From assembly GCF_011050365.1 (NCBI RefSeq), contig NZ_DRFV01000010.1, forward strand, positions 1-64,000: a stretch of 64,000 nt of DNA. Direction: 5' to 3'. How positions within the stretch are numbered: position 1 is the stretch's first letter; each line of letters opens with the position of its first letter. The stretch comes from Pseudohongiella sp. Its GTDB lineage: Bacteria > Pseudomonadota > Gammaproteobacteria > Pseudomonadales > Pseudohongiellaceae. The position numbers and the translations under genes were made by a program. Below, piece after piece: positions 47,068 through 56,387 of this stretch. The notes under the pieces were generated by a model. That model was not told where the DNA came from and ran no database searches. It saw only the letters and a program-made list of their open reading frames with translations.

Positions 47068-50000
47068 ATGAAAATTGAAGAAATCTTTGTAAAACCGCTA
47101 AATCGTCAAATAAACGGTGTGGTCAAAGCGGATCAGAATGATGATGCCACCGTGTATCAGGAACTGGACGAGTACGTGGTGACTCGCGAACTGGAGACCC
47201 ACTTCCGTAGCTTCTTCTCCTCCTATGCCACGCCGCTCAACGACCCTTCCATCACCAACCGCGTTGGTGTGTGGATATCAGGTTTTTTTGGCTCAGGTAA
47301 ATCGCACTTTCTAAAAACGCTATCGTACCTTATCGCCAATAAAGCTGCGCTCGATGAGTCAGGCAATAGTAAAAACGCAGCAGACTTTTTCGACGAAACC
47401 AAGTTGCGAGATGCCATGATCAGGGCTGACATTTCCAAGGCAGTCTCTGAGCCGGCCGACGTCATCCTGTTCAATATCGACAGCAAAGCCAGCACCAATG
47501 ATGGCGGCAATGCAATCCTGAGCGTATTCCTGCGTGTATTCAACGAGCACCAGGGTTTCAGCAGCGACCACCCGCATGTCGCGCATATGGAGCGACACTT
47601 GACCGAAAAGGGTGTCTACGGCAAGTTCAAGGAGACGTTCCACGCTGCCACCGGCAACACTTGGGAAGATGAGCGGGATGCCTTCGAGTTCTATCAGGAC
47701 GATGTCGAAAAAGCCCTTGGCGCGGCGCTAGACTTATCCCCAGAGGCAGCCCATAAGTGGTATGAAAGCGCTGAACAAAATTTCAGTGTTTCGGTTGAAA
47801 AATTCTGCGAATGGGTAAAGGAATACCTGGAGAGTAAACCGGCCAATCATCGTATTTTGTTTCTGGTTGATGAGGTTGGACAATATATAGGAAGCGACAG
47901 CAGACTCATGCTGACTTTGCAGACGTTGACCGAGAATCTGGGTACGATCTGCAAAGGCCGCGCATGGATCATCGTCACCTCACAAGCAGATATGGACTCG
48001 GTACTGGGCGAGCTTTCTGCTTCCAAGGCAAATGACTTTTCGAAAATTGCCGGACGCTTTAAAACTCGATTGTCACTGTCTAGCTCCAACACCGATGAAG
48101 TTATACAAAAGCGCCTGCTGCGGAAAACCCCAGACGCTGAAAGCGAATTACTTAAGTTGTACGAAAGCAAAGGCGATATCCTGCGCAACCAGATCAGCTT
48201 TGATCGCTCCGGACCCACGCTAAAAAGCTACGACAACGCCGAAAGCTTTATCGCTAACTATCCATTCGTGCCCTATCAATTTCAGCTGGTACAAAAGATA
48301 TTCGAAGAAATCAGAAAAGTGGGCGCCACCGGCGCCCACCTGGCCTACGGCGAGCGCTCCATGCTGGACGCATTCCAGATGGCTGCCCAGCGTATTTCAA
48401 ATCAATCCCCAGGCGCGCTGGTGCCTATGCACAGTTTCTACCACGCAGTTGAAGGATTTCTGGATACTGCCGTCAAACGCACCATCGACCAGGCAGCTAA
48501 CAACCCCGTGTTGGATGAGTTTGACGTACAGTTGCTCAGAACATTATTCATGATTCGTTACGTCGACCTGATTAAAGGTACGCCGGATAATCTGGTGACT
48601 TTGTGCATAGAACAGATTGATACCGACAAACTCGTACTGCGCCGACAAGTAGAAGACGCTTTAATACGGCTGGAAAAAGAAAGTCTGATCACCCGCAACG
48701 GTGACGAGTTTGTTTTCCTCACCAATGAAGAGCGCGACATAAGCCGCAAGATCAAAGCTACAGATATCGCTGGCAATGAGGAAAACAAAGAGCTGTCCAG
48801 CATGATCTACCGCGATCTGCTGCGCGACAAAAACCGTTTTCGATACAGTGTGAACAATACCGACTACAGTATTGGCCGTTACCTGGACAGCCATACCATT
48901 GATGGTCGTTATGAAAACGACTTGCGTGTAGAAGTGATTTCGCCCCTGGATCCCGAGTACGCAATGTACAGTGAGTCGGGTTGTATCAATCGCAGCACCG
49001 AAGGTCCAGGCACAGTGTTGATCAAGCTGCCGGATGACAAGACCTTTTTCACTGAACTTCGCACGTGGCTGCGAACCAATAAGTTTGTTCGCCTGAATGA
49101 CGATAACAGTCAGCCCGAGTTAAGCCGCATTCTTGCTGATCGCGGCCGTGAAAACCAAGAGCGTAAAAAGCGGCTACGTCTCAGTCTGGAAGATCTACTC
49201 CTCCGCGCCGAGGTATATGCACTGGGCCAGCACCTCAAACTGAATACCACCAGCCCCGCCAATAAATTCGATGAGGCATGCCAATATTTGTTGGAAAACA
49301 CCTACCATAAACTTGCGTATCTGCGAGTTCTACAGAAAGACCCCATGCGAGAACTGCATGCCGTTCTGCACACCGATGATATCGCCCAGCTCGGCATAAA
49401 GCTGGACGGTGAAGAAGGCAACCCGCAGGCAGTCAAAGAAGTTGACCAGTACATCTCGCTCAAAGTCAGCGGCAATGAATCGTTGATGGTCAACGATATT
49501 GTTGATCGCTTTACCAAGCGCCCTTTCGGTTGGCCAGAGCCGGAAATCCTCCTGATCCTGGCCCGACTTGCCGTGGCTGGACGCATCACTTTCCACACCG
49601 CCGGACCCAGCCTGCAACTGTCCGACGTATTTGAGCAACTTCAGAACAGCCGGCAACGCGCCAAAGTAAGCGTGATGCGAAAGCGCCTGACTGATGAAAA
49701 CGTGCTGAAGTCAGCTCGTGATCTGAGCAAGGACTTGTTCAGCACCCTGGGGTCAGACAATGAAAAAGAATTATTTGAGTTTTATCAGAGTCATTTCGGC
49801 GAGTGGATTAAGAACCTGAAATCCTATCAGAGCAAATCCGAGATTGGTCGATTTCCGGGCAAAGATACTCTGAAGTCCAGTGTACTGTCGCTGGAAAGAC
49901 TGCTCGCCCATGACGATAGCTTTGAATTCTTTAAACATCTCACGGATAACAAAAACGATTACCTGGAGCTCGAAGAAGACTACCGCGATCTGCATCATTT

Positions 50001-50694
50001 TTACACCAAACAGCTTGCCACCTGGCAACAACTGCTCGCGGCTCTGCACCAGTTCCAACCCAACGCGCAGCTGTTGATGAAAGACACCAAAGCAGCTAAT
50101 GCCTTGATGGAGCTTCAACATATTGCCGATAACGATGCACCTTACGGTCAGATCCAGGAGATCGCCGGACTGGTGGAAATACTGGAGTCAGCCAATAATG
50201 CCCTACTCTATGATAAGCGCAGCCACGCTATCAGCCGGGTGGAAGGCAAGATTACCCAACTGCAGCAGGAGATCGACAGCAGCGGTATTTCAACACCTGA
50301 CTTGAGCAACCGCTTGCTGATGCCCTTGCAACAAACCAAAAAACAGATCGCCGAGGAGAACAGTGTTGCTCAGATCTACATGCTACAAACGCAAGTCGCT
50401 GAAGAGAAAATGGATGAGGCGCTTGATCAGTTGCACACAGCCATGCAGGCAGAGAACGAGCGACAGAAAAAAGCAGCCGCCGCTGGCAAATCCGATCATA
50501 CCGATGAACGTAAGCATGAGCCGGTGGCTGAACCCAAACCAATAGCTGATGTTTCCGCCAGCGCCCTGTTGGGTAAAGTCCAGCCAGGCCTGTATCTGGA
50601 AAATCAACAGGATGTGGACAAATACCTTAGTGCACTTCGCTCCGAACTCGAGCTGTTGATCAAACAGAACCGACGCATCCGGATCCGGGGGTGA
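47068..50694 (+). CDS. brxC: BREX P-loop ATPase BrxC
   Basis: A 1208-aa AAA-like ATPase (DUF6079/PglY family). Walker A is GFFGSGKSHFL near residues 72-82. The N-terminal KIEEIFVKPLNRQINGVVKA matches type I BrxC, and ILFLVDEVGQYIG near residue 265 looks like Walker B. The C-terminal third is coiled-coil rich. Its length and frame are intact. It lies 15 bp after brxB. BrxC is needed for both host methylation and phage exclusion in characterised BREX. Confidence 0.95.
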   Translation: MKIEEIFVKPLNRQINGVVKADQNDDATVYQELDEYVVTRELETHFRSFFSSYATPLNDPSITNRVGVWISGFFGSGKSHFLKTLSYLIANKAALDESGNSKNAADFFDETKLRDAMIRADISKAVSEPADVILFNIDSKASTNDGGNAILSVFLRVFNEHQGFSSDHPHVAHMERHLTEKGVYGKFKETFHAATGNTWEDERDAFEFYQDDVEKALGAALDLSPEAAHKWYESAEQNFSVSVEKFCEWVKEYLESKPANHRILFLVDEVGQYIGSDSRLMLTLQTLTENLGTICKGRAWIIVTSQADMDSVLGELSASKANDFSKIAGRFKTRLSLSSSNTDEVIQKRLLRKTPDAESELLKLYESKGDILRNQISFDRSGPTLKSYDNAESFIANYPFVPYQFQLVQKIFEEIRKVGATGAHLAYGERSMLDAFQMAAQRISNQSPGALVPMHSFYHAVEGFLDTAVKRTIDQAANNPVLDEFDVQLLRTLFMIRYVDLIKGTPDNLVTLCIEQIDTDKLVLRRQVEDALIRLEKESLITRNGDEFVFLTNEERDISRKIKATDIAGNEENKELSSMIYRDLLRDKNRFRYSVNNTDYSIGRYLDSHTIDGRYENDLRVEVISPLDPEYAMYSESGCINRSTEGPGTVLIKLPDDKTFFTELRTWLRTNKFVRLNDDNSQPELSRILADRGRENQERKKRLRLSLEDLLLRAEVYALGQHLKLNTTSPANKFDEACQYLLENTYHKLAYLRVLQKDPMRELHAVLHTDDIAQLGIKLDGEEGNPQAVKEVDQYISLKVSGNESLMVNDIVDRFTKRPFGWPEPEILLILARLAVAGRITFHTAGPSLQLSDVFEQLQNSRQRAKVSVMRKRLTDENVLKSARDLSKDLFSTLGSDNEKELFEFYQSHFGEWIKNLKSYQSKSEIGRFPGKDTLKSSVLSLERLLAHDDSFEFFKHLTDNKNDYLELEEDYRDLHHFYTKQLATWQQLLAALHQFQPNAQLLMKDTKAANALMELQHIADNDAPYGQIQEIAGLVEILESANNALLYDKRSHAISRVEGKITQLQQEIDSSGISTPDLSNRLLMPLQQTKKQIAEENSVAQIYMLQTQVAEEKMDEALDQLHTAMQAENERQKKAAAAGKSDHTDERKHEPVAEPKPIADVSASALLGKVQPGLYLENQQDVDKYLSALRSELELLIKQNRRIRIRG

Positions 50695-50700
50695 ATCATT

Positions 50701-50847
50701 ATGATTTTGGAGGCCATTAAGGAACTCTTTAGTCGACCGGAAGGCACACAACTGGAAGTCAAGAAAGACCAGTTTCGGACTTAGCCGAAACTCGTCGATA
50801 AGACAATACATGCTCTGGTCCGCCAGCTACCCAAGGATGCCCAATGA
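50701..50847 (+). pseudogene. 48-codon ORF with an in-frame amber codon
   Basis: A short frame starts at ATG 50701 (MILEAIKELFSRPEGTQLEV). It is interrupted by TAG at 50782 and continues open (PKLVDKTIHALVRQLPKDAQ) to a TGA that overlaps the pglX start as ATGA. The in-frame continuation and coupled end suggest a gene recently broken by one substitution, or the joined ends of a larger deleted gene. EGTQLEVKK faintly recalls AlbA_2-type N-termini; this is not firm. Confidence 0.45.
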
Positions 50848-52766
50848 ATACCGCCCCTATCAAAAAATATGCTCCTAAGGCCCGCAAGGACTTTATCGCC
50901 GCCGTCACCCGGCAGGCAAACAAAGTTGGTGTTACCACCAAAGGCATTGCCCCTATGGATATTAAGGGGGACGTTGCACTGATAAACGATCGCCCCTTCC
51001 CCAAGGCCATTGCACGGTCACGCGACGCGCTAGTGCGTCTGGTGGAACAACACGGTTTTGCGCAAACCATGGAACAGGCCGCTTACAGCTGGTTCAACCG
51101 CTTTTGCGCTATCCGGTATATGGAAATAAAGGGCTTTCTGGATCACGGCCGCCGCGTACTCAGCCACCCGGTTAGCCCCAATGGATTCCAGATTCTGGAT
51201 GACTGCCTGCACATTGATTTGCCAGAGCTGGACAAGCAACATATCACCGCACTGAAGCTGGATGGCGACAAGGACGAGGAACTCTACCGAGAACTATTAC
51301 TGGCTCAGTGCCACGCGTTGCACCAGGCCATGCCTTTCCTGTTCGAAGCTGTGGACGATGCCACCGAACTGCTGCTGCCCGACAACCTGACCAAGACCGA
51401 CTCCCTGATCCGCGAGTTGGTCAGCGCGATTGACGAGCAAGACTGGCAGGATGTCGAAATAATCGGCTGGCTCTACCAGTTTTATATCAGCGAAAAGAAA
51501 GACCAGGTCATGGGTAAGGTTGTCAAAAGCGAAGACATTCCTGCCGCCACGCAACTGTTTACACCCAACTGGATTGTGCAGTATCTGGTGCAGAACTCCG
51601 TAGGCCGCCTGTGGCTGCAGACTTACCCAGAAAGCTCGTTAAAGACCCAGATGCCCTACTATATCGGTCCAGGCGAGCAACCTGCGAAAGTGCGCACACA
51701 ACTGGCCGCCAGCATCCCGGAAAGCATAGAACCAGAGTCAATCAAAGTGCTGGATCCGGCTTGCGGTTCTGGTCACATCCTGGTGGAAGCCTACAAAGTG
51801 CTCAAGCTGATTTATGAGGAGCGTGGCTACCGCAGTCGAGACATACCGCAGCTAATTCTGAAACATAATCTATTCGGACTGGATATTGACGACCGCGCCG
51901 GCCAGCTTGCCGGATTTGCTTTGATGATGCTGGCACGCGCAGACGATAGACGACTGTTTAGCCGCGTTGCCGATGGCGAAGTCACGCTGCATGTCGTGTC
52001 GCTTCAAGATACGCAGCATCTGGAACTGCCCAAGCTCTGGCAACAGCTCAATCTGAGCGGTGACTGGCACAAAGGCACCTCACATGGGTTGTTCGACAGC
52101 CATCAAACAGACCTCAGCAGCGCCTCTGCTGATCAGCACTACACGTTGCTGCAGCGTACACTGGAGCGTTTCACGGAAGCCAAAACATTAGGCTCACTAA
52201 TCGAAGTACCGGCAGAAGATGCGCAACCTTTACAGGAACTATTGCAAACACTGACTGGACTGACAGTATCTGGCGACGCCATGCAACGCCCAGCCGCAGA
52301 AACACTAATGTCCATGATTCATCAAGCCTGTATACTCGCCCAGCGCTACGATACGGTGATCGCGAATCCGCCCTACATGGGCAGCAAGGGCATGAATGCC
52401 GATCTTAAGAGTTTTGCCAAAAAAACTTATCCCAACAGCAAGTCGGATCTGTTTGCTATCTTCATGGAGCACGCGTTCAAGCTGCTTAAGCCATACGGGT
52501 TCAACGCCCAGATCAATATGCAATCATGGATGTTCCTCTCCAGTTACGAAAATCTGCGTGACTGGCTGCTAAAAACTACCACCATTATTACCATGGCCCA
52601 CCTTGGTGCGCGCGCCTTCGACAGCATCAGCGGCGAGGTGGTCTCGACCACCGCGTTTGTGATTGAGAACGCCGCCTACCCCAACTATGCCGGCGCCTAC
52701 ATCCGGCTGGTAGATGGCAAGTCCGAAGCAGAGAAGTCCCGCATGCTGTTGGAGGCTATTCCGTGA
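50844..52766 (+). CDS. pglX: BREX adenine methyltransferase PglX, N-terminal part
   Basis: 640 aa carrying the catalytic half of PglX, the N6-adenine methyltransferase that marks host DNA in BREX. The SAM motif is LDPACGSGHILVEAYK (about residues 302-317) and the catalytic motif is NPPYMG (about 508). Full PglX is about 1200 aa. This frame ends with RMLLEAIP-stop where homologues continue into the target-recognition half, which is found in a separate frame from 52969. If only this half is made, specificity would be lost. Confidence 0.9.
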   Translation: MNTAPIKKYAPKARKDFIAAVTRQANKVGVTTKGIAPMDIKGDVALINDRPFPKAIARSRDALVRLVEQHGFAQTMEQAAYSWFNRFCAIRYMEIKGFLDHGRRVLSHPVSPNGFQILDDCLHIDLPELDKQHITALKLDGDKDEELYRELLLAQCHALHQAMPFLFEAVDDATELLLPDNLTKTDSLIRELVSAIDEQDWQDVEIIGWLYQFYISEKKDQVMGKVVKSEDIPAATQLFTPNWIVQYLVQNSVGRLWLQTYPESSLKTQMPYYIGPGEQPAKVRTQLAASIPESIEPESIKVLDPACGSGHILVEAYKVLKLIYEERGYRSRDIPQLILKHNLFGLDIDDRAGQLAGFALMMLARADDRRLFSRVADGEVTLHVVSLQDTQHLELPKLWQQLNLSGDWHKGTSHGLFDSHQTDLSSASADQHYTLLQRTLERFTEAKTLGSLIEVPAEDAQPLQELLQTLTGLTVSGDAMQRPAAETLMSMIHQACILAQRYDTVIANPPYMGSKGMNADLKSFAKKTYPNSKSDLFAIFMEHAFKLLKPYGFNAQINMQSWMFLSSYENLRDWLLKTTTIITMAHLGARAFDSISGEVVSTTAFVIENAAYPNYAGAYIRLVDGKSEAEKSRMLLEAIP

Positions 52767-52968
52767 AGCTCGTCTACACGAACCCAATACAAACCAAGCT
52801 CTCCAGGCAAAAATCTCTCCACTTGGCCATATTGTTGTCCGTTCTGACACTGATAGCGCGGATTGCTTTGCATGAACTGCAGCCTTCCGTTGGCTTCGAA
52901 TCCACTCCACGCGGTTTTAACAAAGATAGGGTGTACGCGCGCATAGTATTACCCAAAAGGGGACAGGC
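52767..52968. other. About 200-bp segment interrupting pglX
   Basis: This stretch does not encode PglX sequence in any frame I read. Its right end provides a plausible ribosome site (AGGGGACAGGC) for the second pglX half. I see no transposase gene, clear terminal inverted repeats or target duplication. It may be a small non-autonomous insertion or replacement. Confidence 0.55.
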
Positions 52969-54786
52969 ATGAGCCAAGAACAAAGCAAGGATATAAGCCA
53001 GTATTTTTTTCGGGCCTCTGCGGCGGATTTTATGAAGATTCCAGGGAATCCGATGGCTTATTGGGCTACCCCTGCAGACAGGCGTATTTTTGAGCATAAA
53101 AACACTTTGGGAATGGTTGCCTATCCAAGACAAGGCATGGCAACAACAAACAACGACTTGTTTCTAAGAAGATGGTTTGAGGTGAGTGCATCCAAATCGA
53201 AATTTGATTGCAGTGATACGGATGAATGTATTTTTTCCGGTGCTAAATGGTTTCCTTATAATAAAGGAGGTTCTTTCCGTCGATGGTACGGAAATAATGA
53301 ATACTTGGTTAACTTCGAGAATAATGGAAAAACCATTTGCGACTACATTGATAATACGCCTGGCGTGAAAGTTGGCTCTAATGGTCGTGTTATCAATAGA
53401 GAGCACTACTTCAAGCCTAGTGTCACATGGTCCTTCGTAAGCTCATCATACTTAGGAGTGCGGAAGTCTGATATAGGCTTCATTTTCGATGTTGGGGGGT
53501 CCTCCAGCTTCCCACCACCAGATCTAATAAATAGCGTTACAGGATTTCTATGCTGCAAAGTAGCCTTCCATCTTATGAAGGCAATGAACCCCACGTTAAA
53601 TTTTCAAGTTGGTAACATAGCGCAACTTCCTTTGTTACAGGTTCCGGCTTGCGACCAGATAGTGAAAAAACTTGTTGAGTTAGGGAGGCAGGACTGGGAC
53701 TACTTCGAAACCTCTTGGAATTTTAAAGCTCTGCACCTCTTCAACTGTGTGATACATCAATCGAAAATCTTCGAAACATACCATGGCATTCGGAGCTTAT
53801 GGCTAGCTAAAACACTTGAAATGAAAGCCCTTGAAGAGAAAAATAACAGCCTTTTCATCGGAGCCTACGGCCTGCAGGACGAACTAACGCCCGTAGTCCC
53901 GTTAGAAGAAATCACTCTTAACTGCAATCCTCACTACCGCTATGGAATCAATCGCAGTGAGGAGGAGCTAGAGACTCTACTGCAGTGCGACACCATCAAG
54001 GAACTGGTGTCCTACGCCATCGGTTGCATGATGGGCCGCTACTCGTTAGACAAACCCGGCCTAATTCTCGCCAACCAGGGCGAAACCCTGCAGGATTACC
54101 TGAAGCAAATTCCCTCACCGCGATTCGCCCCGGACGATGATGCCATTCTGCCGCTAACCGATCAGGAATGGTTCGCTGATGACGCCACCAACCGCTTCTG
54201 CGAGTTTATGCGTATCGCTTGGCCAGCGCCGGAAGATGCGTCAACACAACAAAAAGAGCAGCATCTCCAGCAGAATCTTGACTTCGTCACCGAAAGCTTA
54301 TGCCTGCATGCCATCAAACCCAAGCGTGGCGAGTCCGCCCCCGATACTATCCGTCGCTATTTGAGCACCCAGTTCTTCAAAGATCATCTGCGTACCTACA
54401 AAAAGCGCCCGATCTACTGGTTGTTCAGCTCTGGAAAACACAAGGCGTTCGAGTGTCTGGTCTACCTTCACCGCTACAATGAAGGCATTCTTTCTCGAAT
54501 GCGAACTGAATATGTCATACCCCTCAGCGCCAAGCTGAGCATCTACGCCGAGAAGCTGGAAAAGGACAGGGACGCCAGCCCTTCTGCCGCAGAAACCAAG
54601 CGCCTGGAAAAAGAACTAGTCACTCTGCACAAGCAACAAGCCGAACTCGCCGAATTCGATGAAAAACTTCGCCACTACGCCGACCAGCGTATCAGCCTAG
54701 ACCTGGATGACGGTGTAAAGGTCAACTATGCCAAGTTTGGGGATCTATTGGCTGAAGTTAAATCTGTCACAGGGACCAAAGAATGA
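52969..54786 (+). CDS. pglX: BREX methyltransferase PglX, C-terminal part
   Basis: 605 aa equal to the target-recognition and C-terminal half of PglX. ISQYFFRASAADFMKIPGNP and MAYWATPADRRIFE follow directly on the usual post-catalytic region. QGMATTNNDLFLRRW and FLRTYKKRPIYWLFSSG-like sequence (YKKRPIYWLFSSGKHKAF) are also typical. It ends in a coiled coil. Its ATG has a GGGGA site, so it might be made as a separate subunit. The stop overlaps the SIR2 gene start (ATGA). Together with 50844-52766 it adds up to the normal PglX length. Confidence 0.85.
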   Translation: MSQEQSKDISQYFFRASAADFMKIPGNPMAYWATPADRRIFEHKNTLGMVAYPRQGMATTNNDLFLRRWFEVSASKSKFDCSDTDECIFSGAKWFPYNKGGSFRRWYGNNEYLVNFENNGKTICDYIDNTPGVKVGSNGRVINREHYFKPSVTWSFVSSSYLGVRKSDIGFIFDVGGSSSFPPPDLINSVTGFLCCKVAFHLMKAMNPTLNFQVGNIAQLPLLQVPACDQIVKKLVELGRQDWDYFETSWNFKALHLFNCVIHQSKIFETYHGIRSLWLAKTLEMKALEEKNNSLFIGAYGLQDELTPVVPLEEITLNCNPHYRYGINRSEEELETLLQCDTIKELVSYAIGCMMGRYSLDKPGLILANQGETLQDYLKQIPSPRFAPDDDAILPLTDQEWFADDATNRFCEFMRIAWPAPEDASTQQKEQHLQQNLDFVTESLCLHAIKPKRGESAPDTIRRYLSTQFFKDHLRTYKKRPIYWLFSSGKHKAFECLVYLHRYNEGILSRMRTEYVIPLSAKLSIYAEKLEKDRDASPSAAETKRLEKELVTLHKQQAELAEFDEKLRHYADQRISLDLDDGVKVNYAKFGDLLAEVKSVTGTKE

Positions 54787-56387
54787 ACACGTTCCTATTG
54801 GAGAATACAAAGTATCTTGTCCATATGCGTCAACGAATGGGTCGCGACAATCGACTGGGACTTTGTCTTGGCGCCGGCATCAGCGTTGATTTTGATATAC
54901 CGACGTGGAAAGAACTAGTTCAAAGGATAGCCTCGCATCCTCAGGTAAAAGGAGAAGAGCTACTTTTAGCCTCTGAAAGCCTAACCTCCCAATCTCAGTA
55001 TCTTTACCAGAAGTTACTGCAATCCCAGCTAAGAGAGGATACAGAAGACGAGGTAGCTGCTTCTCGAAAATTCAATACTGAATGGCTAAAGATCCTTCAC
55101 GAGTGCCTCTATCGCGATGCTCGTACATCTGAGACGGCACTCAAGAGCCACCCATATCTCTGGAATCTAATGCCTTTGATCAAAAAATCCTCTATGACGA
55201 TAAACTATAATTTCGACGATACAATCGAGAGAATGTTATATCTTCATAATGCTGAATACCACAGTCACGATGACGATAAAGGCTTCGAAGTAACATGGCA
55301 GCCAACACTCCAATTTCGTCGAGACAACGGAGCAATCTATCACCCCAACGGCTTTTTACCCCTTGAAATGATAGAAGGATTCAGCGAACAACTGATCTTT
55401 GTAGAGCAAGATTTCGCCGACCAGCTTATTGACGTGAGTCATGGGCATTACAGTGCCTTGCTCAGTCACTTTTCAAAAAATACCATGATCTTTATTGGCC
55501 TTTCGTTAAACGACAGCAACCTAAAACATATACTAAGGGTTTCTGCCAGGTCGAATCCCGGTAACTTTCATTACCATATCCAATGGTGCCGTTCAGAGAA
55601 ACCGAGTGATTCAGAACAAGAAGCGATAAGAAAGGCGAACTTCTCGATCTACAATCTCGTTACTCTTTTCCTAACTGCCGATGAAATCGTTCATTTAGCC
55701 AATCTCCTTAAAGCCAATCCAGAGGAATTCGAATCGATATGTGACGCCGTAAAAGACGGAGTAAGTACGAATTTCAGATATTATGTTTCCGGTCCCGTGG
55801 GCAGCGGAAAATCAACTGCGCTCGGGCATATTCGAAGTCTTGTTACGTATGATGAATGGGTAGATAGACGAAGCCCGCTACTGGGCAAACCGCATGTTGA
55901 ACTGACCGACACTGAAAGAACAAGCGTAGACGAATGGATCAATCAACAATTCAGAAAGAAGAATAGAAAAATATCGAGTGAATCGCCAGGGATCGCAGTG
56001 ATAGACAGAAGTCCATTGGACCCACTTTATTTCACAAATGATTCAGTGTCTGCGAAGAAACGTGCTCAGGAGTTATTACAGGCTATGGCTCCTAGTCAAA
56101 GCACTATCAGTAGCATAGCCGATGGGCATTTAATACTATTAAAGTGCGACCCGAGAGTCCTAAAATTGAGACTGGCAGCAAGAGAAAAGAACTACAACGA
56201 AGACCAACTTTCCGAACATTCAAGTGTCGTAAGCGAAGCATGGAATAATTTTACTATTACAGTCATTGATACCACTAATCTGTCCGTATACCAGGTCGTC
56301 AGCAAAGTACTGGAGACTATTTTATTTGGACCGTATCAGCCAATAAACTTCCAGCGCACCTGCGAAGAAAAGGCGAGAGAATCATGA
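54783..56387 (+). CDS. SIR2-like domain fused to a P-loop kinase-like NTPase
   Basis: A 534-aa fusion. Residues 1-300 are SIR2-like: LCLGAGISVDFDIPTW (NAD loop), TINYNFDDTIE near 140, YHPNGFLP near 186 with the candidate catalytic His, FIGLSLNDSNL near 237. Residues 325-500 form a P-loop domain: GPVGSGKSTALGHI (337-350), IAVIDRSPLDPLYF, LLKCDPRVLKLRLAAREK, which resembles nucleoside or adenylate kinases. SIR2 domains in defence proteins degrade NAD to stop infected cells. The gene overlaps pglX and the next gene by ATGA, so it belongs to the BREX operon. Confidence 0.8.
   Translation: MNTFLLENTKYLVHMRQRMGRDNRLGLCLGAGISVDFDIPTWKELVQRIASHPQVKGEELLLASESLTSQSQYLYQKLLQSQLREDTEDEVAASRKFNTEWLKILHECLYRDARTSETALKSHPYLWNLMPLIKKSSMTINYNFDDTIERMLYLHNAEYHSHDDDKGFEVTWQPTLQFRRDNGAIYHPNGFLPLEMIEGFSEQLIFVEQDFADQLIDVSHGHYSALLSHFSKNTMIFIGLSLNDSNLKHILRVSARSNPGNFHYHIQWCRSEKPSDSEQEAIRKANFSIYNLVTLFLTADEIVHLANLLKANPEEFESICDAVKDGVSTNFRYYVSGPVGSGKSTALGHIRSLVTYDEWVDRRSPLLGKPHVELTDTERTSVDEWINQQFRKKNRKISSESPGIAVIDRSPLDPLYFTNDSVSAKKRAQELLQAMAPSQSTISSIADGHLILLKCDPRVLKLRLAAREKNYNEDQLSEHSSVVSEAWNNFTITVIDTTNLSVYQVVSKVLETILFGPYQPINFQRTCEEKARES

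Noticed and set aside
52763-52972. 69-aa ORF in the pglX gap
   Set aside because: No family, no ribosome site, and it merely spans the interrupting segment.
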